Below, piece by piece: positions 46,086-56,198 of a stretch of 64,000 bases of DNA (position 1 is its first letter; each line of letters begins with the position of its first letter). The translations under genes and the position numbers were made by a program. The notes beneath the pieces were generated by a model, which did not search any database, had not been told where the DNA came from, and was given only the letters and a program-made list of their open reading frames with translations. Source of the stretch: Bryum argenteum (Eukaryota > Streptophyta > Bryopsida > Bryales > Bryaceae); the NCBI GenBank assembly GCA_037043015.1, contig CM073321.1, positions 39,142,420 to 39,206,419 of the forward strand, given 5' to 3'.

Positions 46086-46919
46086 TCATATCTCCAAGAC
46101 TCTAATAACACAGCCATCGGCAGGAGGGGGTTGCGGAGCCTCCTGGACAAATTCAGAGATTTGCAGACCTGCAAAATCACTGTCCCGTCGAAGTCGGAAA
46201 AGGTTTCCATCTTTTACATCCGCACCTTGGTTGGTGACACGCTTCCCTCGAGCCTCTCTGCGGAAAACCACCTTCCAGCCAAGAAGCTTAGCGCAGTCAC
46301 AATAAAAAACCAACTACATTTGCAAATGCAAGGAGAAGGAGTCCTTGCCAAATGAGACCATCCGATTGAAATGTGCAATCGTGAACCCCCACTCATCACG
46401 CTTAACTGTTGCAGAGCGGCCACGGTAGTTTGCTTTGACCCAACTCCCTATGCAAACAACCTGTTGTAGAATTCCGTTATTGAGCTCAATAATCTCGTCC
46501 AAGTACCCTACATACTTGACTACTGCAATGACAGGGTTAGTATCCCGGATTCCGGATCTACACCCGATAACGAAGGTGGCTACTATCCCAGCATTTGAGG
46601 TCTTCATTCTAGATTCCACGCTTCTCGCTCTATAGTGGTATCCATACTCGTACATAGAGCGCTACCGCGTTGCGAATGCCGAAGGGAATTTGGAGAGGGC
46701 TTCAACTGTATCATCAATAGAAATCCTGTCTGTTGCCAAAGAACGAACTCGTTCACTGAGCCAAACACCAAATAGTTCTAATTCGACGAGTTCAAGAGGA
46801 AAGTTAGGAGCACGCAAGCTGGAGCGTAGAGGATGCCTAGATCTCCATCGGAGTTGAGCAAAGTTCCTCTCTGCTATAAAGAGGTGGTACTCCCTGCGTG
46901 TACAACACAAACTTTTCAT
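46086..46919 (-). pseudogene. Tnp2-type transposase C-terminal part (DUF4216-like)
   Basis: One minus-strand frame covers the region, with two internal stops (46662 and 46314). It reads FGVWLSERVRSLATDRIS, then YEYGYHYRARSVESR, VKYVGYLDEIIELNNG, GKDSFSLHLQM and VFYCDCAKLLGWKVVFR. This order (F-x2-W-L, Y-x2-Y-G-Y-x-Y, a beta-rich part, then x-F-x-Y-x-D ... W-x-V-V) is the usual C-terminal domain of plant CACTA transposases. Confidence 0.7.
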
Positions 46920-47378
46920 TAATCTTAGGCTGGCACCGTTTCATAAACATCACATGGACAAACATTGGCGACTGAAACATGCTACTCCATCATTTAAAGA
47001 AGGTAAGCCACATGCTAAAAATTTGAACCAATCAGTACAAATGCAAAGCAATTTAGTACATTGCTACGTTATAGACAGAATCTAGCAACCAACAAAATGT
47101 GACAACTTAGAAGCTCACGACTTAGAGCTTACTGTCTGTGTGGCTTTACAACGGCCCAGTTGTCTAGAACAAACTCATGTATGTCGTGTAGTAGTTGTTG
47201 ATAAAGCAAACGGTCTTTTGGTTTACCCTCTAAAATCATGCGCCATTGTAGGTTCCTCATCGCTATCCCAAATGCGTTTCATCGTGGAATGAGACTCCCC
47301 CAAATATTCACTTGCAAAGCCATATGTCTTTGAAACCTCGTATCCCTTGGTTATACACCCCTTGGGATTTGCGTGTTG

Positions 47379-47693
47379 TCAGATGTACCCTTTTAAAGTT
47401 TTATAATATCTTTCAAAAGGGTACATCCATCTGACATAAATGGGACGACATAAAAATAGTTCCTCAACGAGATGGAGGCACAAATGGATCATGATATCAA
47501 AGAATGCTGGAGGAAGCTCCTTCTCGAGCATGCACAATGTTTCAGCACACTCATTGAACAAACTCTCTTTCTCCGTGGAACCTACAGTCTTTATACAAAT
47601 TTTTTTGAATAGCCTATTAACTGTAATGACTACTACCGTCATGACGCTACACCTACAAGTGCGCATGCAAAGTGGCATCAAAACGTGAAGCAA
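47379..47693 (-). pseudogene. Tnp2-type transposase, DUF4218-like part
   Basis: The frame holds LFKKICIKTV, then AETLCMLEKELPPAFFDIM, IHLCLHLVEEL and YVRWMYPFERYYKTLKGY. These match the DUF4218 signature of CACTA transposases. It lies between the Tnp2 core and the DUF4216-like part, as expected. The continuation downstream is broken. Confidence 0.8.
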
Positions 47694-47840
47694 AACATGA
47701 TAATCATGTGATTTTAAACCTGTAAGCTTCCCCTTCAGATCTTGGTCAACATGGAACTGGAATAGTGTGAAGGAAGGCCAATTCTTTGCAAGGTGTCCAA
47801 GAAGATTCCTCGCTGATCTTTTGTCAATACATACGGCGCA

Positions 47841-48130
47841 TTACAATACATCCGGAATACAATAACTCCGGAATAAAGACGCGATTTTGCTGCCCGAGGA
47901 CACGTTGAATCTACAAGTGCCGACTGGTATTTCTTTGTTGCATGTCGGTCCTGACATTTGGTCCTTCTTCACCCCGTAGAAAGTTTTGATTAAATTTTCA
48001 GCCACGTTCTTCTCAACGTGCATTACGTCCACAAGATTTCTGACTGGAAGTTCTTGCGCATGATACAAAAGTATAGATAATGTTACATTTCCGGAAAATG
48101 TAACTGGAACTAGGGATGCATTTGGGATGA
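47841..48130 (-). pseudogene. Tnp2-type transposase, middle part
   Basis: AQELPVRNLVDVMHVEKNVA followed by ENLIKTFYGVKKDQ matches the conserved D-V-M-H-x-E-K-N-V-x-x-N-x-x segment of Tnp2 transposases. It lies on the opposite side of the nested insertion from the core. Confidence 0.75.
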
Positions 48131-48772
48131 GGAGGTGGATTTTACTTTTGAAAATGAAGATACAATGAATAAGTTGCCGACCAAAAAATATAGGATGACA
48201 CTTGTGCACTATAGATTAACATCGAGACAGGACACACTTAAATAAAGTGAATGAAAAAATAAGTAATAAAAAATAAAATAAAGACAAATGAGAAAATAGA
48301 GAGGAGATTATGAAAGCGCCATATAAATGTGCGGAAACATCAAGATTCAAATTGTCAAGTATCTCACATGATAAAATCCTACAGCAACGACCATTAGCAT
48401 TATAACACGGGCACACACGCAAGATAGAGACACTGTGGATAATCGGGATTATCGAAGATAGAAGTAATCAGAGACAATTCGATGTAAACCTTGGATGATG
48501 TGAAATTGTGGAGAGCTGAAGAAGTTTAGGAGTGTGTTTACAAATATAAACCAGACAACGACGAATCAATAAGCCTTAGAACACAAAGTATAAAGAGCTT
48601 CAAAATAGACGCTGAGAAAAGCATGCCAATACTATGTACACAGCAAATAGAACATGGACTGTTCGGATAAATGATCTGAAAGGCCATGTGAAATCAGCCA
48701 CAAATGCATGACCAAATGGAGCTTTACAAGCGTAGACTAGGTTGAGGTCAGAAAAAGTTACCTGCCAATAGG

Positions 48773-50475
48773 CACAATAAGAAAACCATCGAATTTTGGA
48801 TGTCTTAAATAAGACATCTGAAGTTGATTAGACGTCTTAAAAATGACTTTTAGACTATAAGTTGGGTTAGTGTTTAAGAAGACATCAATAAGACATTTGA
48901 AATACAGGAAGATGTCTTGGAAAATATGATGTGTCAAGGTAAACTTGGGAGGGTAAGAAGTGCGTCACGTGGAGGACACATCAACGCCATGTGGACGGGC
49001 ACTGGTACATGGCAATGAATTTCATCCTGACGTGGAGTTTTCCGTGGTCAATCAAAATGTGACGTGGTGGCGCCAAAATCCAACATGGACTCGTGGAAAA
49101 TCTGACGTGGCACTCGGAAAAATCTGACGTGGCATGAGGAAAAATCCAACGTGGCATGCCACGTCAGCATAGTTAGACTGCTTTTATATTGAAATATTGG
49201 TTATAAAAAACATTGGACGATATTTGAGGATGTCTTACGAGACATATAAGGATATTTAATGAGACATCTTACAATGTCTTATGAGACATCTTACAATGTC
49301 TTATGAGACATCTTACAATGTCTTATGAGACATCTTACAATGTCTTATGAGACATCTTACAATGTCTTATGAGACATCTTACAATGTCTACAGTGATGTG
49401 TTTAGTAGTTTAAGTGCGTCGTCGGAGTTATCCATTCAGACATCGTAGTGATTACTTTTCATATTGCACAATGTCTTAGATGATGTTTTGCAGGATGTGT
49501 ATAGGATGTTTTCTGTGGTCTTACAAAATGTTTTATAAAATGTCTTATATGATGTATTGAAGATGTTTGCGAGGATGTTTTGGAGGTGTTTTTTGTGATG
49601 TTTCACAAAATGTTTTATAGGATGTCTTCAAAGACAATGTTCCTCCATGATGTCCCTCCACTACTATCACTTGCTGTCGATACCTCTACGGTCCTGTGCA
49701 TGTCATGTCGCTGCACATGTTCAATAAGCCAATATTGACTACATTTAAAGAGGGGTTTGTAAAGGCAAAAAATCGTGATTTAGTTCCATTTAATTGCACT
49801 ACCTAGGTTGGGATGGTACTCATCCGGACCTCAAGATATCGACACAATTAGACATTTTTGCGGACATCTGCTTAATCATTTACGCAGACATCCTTGAAGA
49901 CATCATTGAAGACAACATTATAGACATCTATGCAGACATCTGTTCGCGGCCTCAAATCGTGTTTTGCTACCTCTCTGCAATTGTGAAAAAACAACAACTC
50001 ACTTACTCTGGCATACTTCTTCCATATTCGTGTGTTCTCTAAGATTTTCTTACCACCGTACAGGGACCCCGACCCCTCATGTTCCACCCTACAAAACATA
50101 ATTCAATCAACACAATTAAACATCATTTTTTCCTTTTTTTTCCCTCATGCAAACCGCTACCCATTATCATGTTTGTATACAATCGGGCTACTTTCTACCC
50201 CCCTACCGATAACTTTCAAGGTATACACTTAGTGAACCGAAATTTCTTGCCAACGTGGCAGTTTCATGTCTAATGCGATGTCTTAATAGACATCTTATAA
50301 TACATCCACGTGTCTTTGAATGTCTTCAAGTCATACAGCACTCTTAGTTGAAGACATCTTCAAAATGATAAGATATCTTCTCATCTAACAAGACATTTTG
50401 CAAGATAGCAAGACATCTTAAAAGTGGTCTTTCCAAATCTTAAGACATTTAAAATTCGATGGTTTTCTTATAGTG
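48773..50475. mobile_element. non-autonomous CACTA element, 1703 bp, nested in the Tnp2 gene
   Basis: Left end CACAATAAGAAAACCATCGA; right end, read in reverse, CACTATAAGAAAACCATCGA. The match continues through AATTTT and ATGTCTTAA, so about 36 bp pair with few mismatches. AGG flanks both sides (48770-48772 and 50476-50478). Inside, AAGACATC/GATGTCTT motifs are dense near both ends, the expected transposase-binding repeats. No gene is seen. It splits the Tnp2 region, so it is younger than that element. Its left tip reads CACAA, a one-base change from CACTA. Confidence 0.92.
49261..49392 (+). repeat. 22-bp tandem repeat, 6 copies
   Basis: The unit is GAGACATCTTACAATGTC plus TTAT. Each unit contains the inverted pair AGACAT and ATGTCT, the same motif that is scattered through the ends of this element. 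Five copies are identical; the last diverges at its end. Confidence 0.95.
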
Positions 50476-50613
50476 AGGAATGGGCAAACTGAATACTAGT
50501 GCGTTTCACTCCCTGGGCCTTTCCGGGATCGTCGTCGCTATCTTTGATACCACCGTTCCTCAGCCACTCCGCCCTTGCTTGTCTCTACTCCAACAAACCC
50601 TTCCTCCGCGTCG

Positions 50614-51773
50614 CTACGGTGTTGTATTATGTTCGAGAGCGCCATTGAAAGCATCACAACAACAGCGGAACCTGTGCCCAGGAGCTAAAAATCTGCAGAC
50701 ACCCATATAAACCATTTTCCGCAGTGGCATTGAATATTCAGATATTGTTTCACTGCCGCAGATTGGACAAGCTACATAGCCCTTTACCGTTTGCCTTAAA
50801 ATTAATCCAAGAGCTGGAAAGTCGTCGACACTCCAAATTAGCATTGCCCTCAACGTGAAGGAGCAATGTCCTAATGGTGTGGTCATGTCTAATGCTAACA
50901 CATCTTCCCAAAACTGTAGTAAATCTCGGACTAACGGCTTCAAGTAAACATCGATTGTGTCCGAGGTGGGGGCTTTGGGTCTCGGGATCAGAAGTGAGAG
51001 ATTTAGGAAAAAGTTCTTTGTGGCCAGCCAAGGTGAAAAATTATATATGGCTGTAAGTACAATCCATGTGCTGTGTTTGGAGCACTGATTGCCGTGAGGG
51101 CATACCCCATCCACGATCAACTCTAGTCTAAGGCTATTCGAAAGGTTCTGAAATTCATGGTACATTCTAGAGATTTCTTTCCATTGAAAGCTGTCTACTA
51201 CAACAGACATCACCCTCTGCCCTGAATTGGACCCGTCAAAGGGGTTCAAAAGGTTGGCCACTTTTGGACATTTGTATATCCGAAGTAGCTTGGGAATCAC
51301 TGGAAAATATCAAATGACCGCGAACGTGACACATAAAGATCGAGCCACATACGTGGTGTAATAACACCTAGGACATTCCGAGAGCTCACCATTGATTTCT
51401 CCATACAGAATGTGCTCGTTGGGACATGAGTGTTTTTGCTCGTGCTCGAGGCCAATCCTTCATACAATGCTCTTCAACTCATACGCGGTTCTGGACAAAG
51501 AGTTACTCCTGCCATGTAGGTAAGTAACATCGTTAAAAACAAATTTGACACCCCGTAGATTGTATTTAGTGTCATGAGGACTATGCAAAATTGCATTCTG
51601 CTCTCCTTGGAATTCGCATAGACGGGCTCCATAGACTCGCGGATGAGATTTTTGAAGTCTACATTGTCCTCTTGATTATCTTCACCGACATCCTCAGGTG
51701 GCATTTCGGCCATAATTTCCTCGCTCGAAGCCCGGTGGAGCGAGTTTGCCCTGCCATAGGCCTTGTAAGCCAT
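50614..51773 (-). pseudogene. Tnp2 transposase core
   Basis: 51773-51474 reads FKNLIRESMEPVYANSKES and NTIYGVSNLFLTMLL, the entry segment. 51450-51310 has HSCPNDEHILYGE and ELSECPRCYY, the usual zinc-binding part. 51300-50614 holds VIPKLLRIYKCPKVANLL, then LRLELIVDGVCPHGNQCS, PRPKAPTSDTIDVYLKPL, DFPALGLILRQTVKGYVACP and RFLAPGHRFR. These are textbook Tnp2 (CACTA) motifs. A stop near 51307 and one near 51450 are visible. The frame breaks just before the nested element at 50475. Confidence 0.85.
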
Positions 51774-52126
51774 CTGACGTACTTAGACAAGAAGTGGCTC
51801 TTCGAATTGAGAGTCGGCTATGTCGTTATCACCATCTAATGTGTCTCCTCCGGCGAATGTAATCAAGATCTCGTACATGGCCTCTGAGTGGACGCCCCTC
51901 TACTGACTGCACAACAATTTTCATTTCAATCCATTAGCACTGTGTCAGTACTGTCTACTTTGAAACAAAACAGAGATATGGCAAGGTACTCTTAACTTAT
52001 TACCAAAAAAGAGGAGAGTACAGACTCACAATAAAGAAATTACCGGGGGTCACAGAGAATTTGAAGTAGCGCTAACAAACAATGCCATAGAATTGACTCT
52101 TAATATGAAGAGGATTTTATGCTAGA

Positions 52127-52369
52127 TTATACAGGATTATTAGACCAATGAACCAAACCATAGAGATTTGTCAAACTCACAATCACTGGGTGGGGCAGGA
52201 AAGGGTCCCGACTATAACGCCGGTAGTGTTTTGTTGTTGTCTCTGATTTGCGAATCCGTCCTCCCTTGCACCTCAAGCATGCGCACGGGTACTTCGGTAT
52301 CCACATGCGTACAGAAATGCTACATTTAGTATTGAACGCTACACCTAAACGACGATGCCTCATGGTCAT
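52127..52369 (-). pseudogene. Tnp2 transposase N-terminal zinc-binding part
   Basis: YPCACLRCKGGRIRKSETTT followed by KHYRRYSRDPFLPHP resembles the CPC-x2-C-K-x-n-V-x-x-H-L-x-x-x-G segment at the start of CACTA transposases. It is in the right place and on the right strand relative to the core. Confidence 0.55.
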
Positions 52370-52399
52370 TTATGCAAAACTCTATCTCCTCGTGATCCT

Positions 52400-53824
52400 C
52401 AAACCTCTACTGTCATCCCGCACATGAAATAGATGGAACAGTCAAGAAGGTAATTAGACGTATGCAAGGATGGTTATGCCTAAGGAAATATGGTATATAT
52501 ACAGATCATTGTGACATGAATCATAAATCACAAATAGAACAAATACATATAGTATCTAACATAGCATAATTCAAGCCATTCCCGGAAAATTCCACAACAG
52601 TCTCACCTTTCTATTTTGCTGCCGAAGTGCGTGTCATGATTCCTAACTCACCAACTAATGGCACTGGTTCAATTCAGAAGTCCACCATGAAGATCTCCAT
52701 TTCAAAGTCCATGAACATCCGCACCGAGGGATCGGAAAGGTATTGTCAGAAATTCGTGCAAGTGCAACATAGCTTTCCGAAAGCTACCACTTCGTTTGGC
52801 CGATCTCCCCATTGGATTCTATCACAAATCACAATTGCCTTGAAGTGTTGAAGAAAGACAGAAGCTGCAAGCTCCCCCTTACTCCAGTTGTCTTCTAGGA
52901 TTTTGCTTCCAGACTGCCTCACAGCAATTTTCCGTTGGCAACGCACCTCAGCACTTGCAACACCAAGTTTTATCACTCATGATGTTTTTTGGCATCAAAT
53001 TCTGAAAAGGAAAATTTTGGGACGCCGAGGATAGAGACCATCTAACACTGATAATAAAATACAATGGCGATGCTTTGCTGGTAGCCGGTGACAGCGCGCG
53101 CTGCCGTTATTGATACGCAATTGATGAACATAAAACGAGGCGTTTGTTGTATCAAATGTGAATCAAATACTAACAAGAACCATCACGCTAGAGCACTTAT
53201 GCTTTCCGCCCAAGCTGAATCGTCACACTCACAGCTTATGCTGTGTAAACAGCAACACTTCCCACAGTGACTGGAAACTCCAGCAAGGTTATCAACAGTT
53301 GTAGGTTCAGACGACATGCGGTGTTGCTGTACATAGGTGTCGGCAGCTTTCGAAAGCATACCTTGAGTACCTCGACATCTGTTCTTCATATACATGAGCA
53401 TACCATCAAAGCTGTAGTAAGGTTTTAGAGTTCAGTACTGATTGATCATGTATCATGTACGTCCTCCATGCCCACCAAAACTTACATGATTCGAGAATAC
53501 CTGTCTGAAGTGTAGGTGGGAGCTTGCAATCAAGCACGTGAACCAAACGCACATTCTATTGTGTAGTGTGCGGTGCATCTCGTTTGTCATAATAAAAAAA
53601 TTACTAGTTCTATACATGACTAGAAAAGTGGGAAGGAAACGTTTCTAAACTAAGAAATGAAAAAAGTTTCTCTCCATCTGAGATGTCTGTCCAATCAATT
53701 TTCCCTCTCGCTTACCCTAGAACCCTTGTTGTTTGTGGACTTCCGAGATTGCAAAGACCAAAGGAGAAAACTACTTTCTCTGGGAATTAGAGCCGAAGAG
53801 TGAACATTTCTAGCTAATTGCACA
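52400..53824. other. no gene assigned
   Basis: Probably the 5' region of the Tnp2 element. Frames at 52627-52851 and 52746-52976 overlap on opposite strands and show nothing I recognise. Confidence 0.35.
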
Positions 53825-54358
53825 TTGCATTCCAAGAGAACTAAATACGTCATGATTGGCGACATTCGCGATGAAGTGTCCGTGGCCAATGTTTGCAAGT
53901 ATTTCGGATCCAAGAGCTCCAAGTCTAGGTGGAAATACTACGCCCGCACGACGACAGAGGAGGAGCACGCAATCTTGTCTCAATACCGCAAGGTGTATGA
54001 TATTGACAAGCCTTCCAACAAGGAGATCACACTTTCATTCGCAAAGGGGCTGATATTGATGTCTGAGGGTTGTAGAGTTAATTGGTCGCAATTTGCTGCT
54101 AAGAGGAGAAAGGTGCGAGAAGCTATGAAGTTGAAAGCTGATGACAGAAAGAGAGCTCTACAAAAGAAGGGGGGTGAGAGAAGTGCAGGCTCGCTTATTT
54201 CTCCTTCAATTTTTGGGAAGAAGAGGTGCACTGTTGGGAGGGAGTTCCCTAGATTGTTTAGTTTGGCTATCAAGACTGAGTTTACTGAAGTTGTAGGAAT
54301 GAGGAGGAAGTCCAGTTCAAAGTCAAGAAGGCTTCGAGGGACCACAATGGGGCGGTGA
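53825..54358 (+). CDS. unrecognised basic protein, 177 aa
   Basis: An uninterrupted frame from ATG 53825 (MHSKRTKYVMIGDIRDEVSV). The middle reads KPSNKEITLSFAKGLILMSE then GCRVNWSQFAAKRRK, which loosely recalls MVYAELILKRKVNWSTF in the LWPR-family protein at 31810. The C-terminal half is very basic (FGKKRCTVGREF, RRKSSSKSRRLRG), suggesting a nucleic-acid-binding tail. An alternative start is ATG 53852 (MIGDIRDE). It may be a small relative of the cargo family or an unrelated gene. No introns are needed. Confidence 0.45.
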   Translation: MHSKRTKYVMIGDIRDEVSVANVCKYFGSKSSKSRWKYYARTTTEEEHAILSQYRKVYDIDKPSNKEITLSFAKGLILMSEGCRVNWSQFAAKRRKVREAMKLKADDRKRALQKKGGERSAGSLISPSIFGKKRCTVGREFPRLFSLAIKTEFTEVVGMRRKSSSKSRRLRGTTMGR

Positions 54359-55202
54359 CGAAAGTTTACCTATCCTACAAGGGCACCCTTCAAAAACTAC
54401 AAATGCTAGATTTGAAGTTTTCTATAATATTACAATTCTTTTTTTAAAAAATTTGCCAAAATTTGCCAAAATTTGAGATTTTGGAATTTATTGAATTTCT
54501 TTATTCTTGAAATTCACAAACTTAAGAAGGTATATACTCGCCGTTCATTTTCCCCCTATACCATATACAATAAATGTGGTGCATGTTTTACCAAATCCTT
54601 AATCTGTACCAGTCCTTCTTTTAATAAATAAATTGCATGAAGGTTCAAAAAGCCCAATATGAGTGTCTAAAATTTTGCATGGGCATGCTCAATTTAGTTA
54701 TATGCATGGAAAAAAATATGAGCTAGATGTTTGAGGTAATAAGCATCACATTTTCCTTTGCACAATGTTTACTGAAAAAAGATTGCATCAGCTTTAAATC
54801 AACTTTGTAAAATGGATATTTTCTCAAGACACCAAAGTCATAGAAGAAAATATAACGTTGCCAAGAATTTTGTTTTTTTTTACTTTGCTACAAAGCTAAG
54901 TAGTTGATTGAGCTCTCATGGACTAAGTGCAGTCGAAGTCAAATTTTCAGTAGAATGCTGGTGCAGGTTGCTAGTGTGAAAAAAGATAGTAGCGTATGTG
55001 AAATGCGGTAAAATTAGAGCAGAGGTACAAAAAAGTATCAAGGAGGGGCATCCAGTAGTGAGCAGTATGAATGATTGTGAATTGGTCGGGGCAGAGAAGG
55101 GTTTAGGGTTACAGGAAGAAAGGGTGAATGACACAACAACCACGCAATTGCAGTAAGTGAGAGAGAGAGGCTGGCTACTACACCACTACCCGCTTTGATT
55201 GC
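54359..55202. other. intergenic, no gene seen
   Basis: AT-rich DNA grading into the CT-rich region upstream of the DCAF13 fragment. TAGTG at 55056-55060 is a weak CACTA-tip candidate. Confidence 0.4.
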
Positions 55203-55526
55203 TTGTCTCGTGTCAATTGCCTCCCACTCGTCATGTGCCTTGCTTGCTTGCTCTCCATCTCGTCTCGTTTAGCCTACTTTGTTGTGCTTTGCCGCTGCTC
55301 ATTGTCATCGCCGTCCTTTCGTGGCCTTCGCACTAGTCGCTTGCCTGCCGTCGTTGCCCTTGCTTCTTTGGATTCACTCGTTTGCTCATCCTTGCATCCT
55401 GCGCCATGCCTCTCTCTCTCTCTCTCCTCCTCCTTCTTCCCCCATCGCTCCTGCTTCCTTGCCTCACTGCTACTCCTCGCTATCTTCCTCTTACTTGTTC
55501 CTGCTCCACTGACTCCCCTCCCTCCC

Positions 55527-55918
55527 GATCTGCTCCCACGCTCTCTTTCGTTTGTTCCAATCCCTCCCCTCCCCTCCCTCCAGATCTGCTCCCACGCTCT
55601 CTTTCGTCTGTTCCAATCCCTCCCCTCCCCTCCCTCCCGATCTGCTCCCACGCTCTCTTTCGTCTGTTCCAATCCCTCCCCTCCCCTCCCTCCCGATCTG
55701 CTCCTACGCTCTCTTTCGTCTGTTCCAATCCCTCCCCTCCCCTCCCTCCCAATCTGCTCCCACGCTCTCTTTCGTCTGTTCCAATCCCTCCCCTCCCCTC
55801 CCTCCCAATCTGCTCCCACGCTCTCTTTCGTCTGTTCCAATCCCTCCCCTCTCCTCCCTCCCAATCTGCTCCCACGCTCTCTTTCGTCTGTTCCAATCCC
55901 TCCCCTCCCCTCCCTTTG
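55527..55918 (+). repeat. 56-bp CT-rich minisatellite, 7 copies
   Basis: Units starting GATCTGCTCCCACGCTCTCT, later AATCTGCTCC, begin at 55527, 55583, 55639, 55695, 55751, 55807 and 55863. The copies differ at only a few sites. Because 56 is not a multiple of 3, long Pro/Leu/Ser frames on both strands are artefacts. It lies 280-670 bp before the DCAF13 start codon. Confidence 0.95.
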
Positions 55919-56198
55919 ACTTTGTGGTCTTTTGCTCGGCTCGCATCTCTTTTCCCCCATGTGCGTTGCCCCCTCTCTACGCTCTTCCCTGCTTGCTTCC
56001 ACCTACCATGGGCTCTGCTTCCAACCAAGCTGCTGTGAATCGACCCTAAAGCCCTCCTCCACTATGCACCTCCTACCCTCCACTTTCCTACCTGCCTTCC
56101 TGTTTGGCTATCTTATATGGCTCTGCCCCGAGTCGCTCTCCTCTGGGGCTTTCTGCTGCCCGCTCTTGCGCTTTAGCATTGTCAGTCAGCTTTTAAAG

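Larger units (their letters stand above)
45477..52400 (-). mobile_element. autonomous-type CACTA (En/Spm) element remnant; far end not fixed
   Basis: The Tnp2 transposase parts lie on the minus strand in the expected order from 52.4 to 46.1 kb. CACTACTAGAATCACATG at 45477 is a plausible tip. The other end was not found with confidence: TAGTG at 53564-53568, and at 55056-55060 (reverse CACTACTGGATG), are candidates, but neither has a target duplication matching ATG at 45474-45476. A smaller CACTA element at 48773-50475 splits it. Confidence 0.6.

Noticed and set aside
49200-49400. CRISPR-like array
   Set aside because: The repeats are directly tandem without spacers and lie within a plant transposon.
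53564-53568. TAGTG as the far tip of the Tnp2 element
   Set aside because: Flanking bases do not match those at 45474-45476 and the sequence next to the tip does not pair with CACTACTAGAATC.
55203-56049. Several long frames on both strands, up to 242 codons
   Set aside because: The 56-bp minisatellite and CT bias keep frames open; overlapping frames on both strands repeat the same unit.
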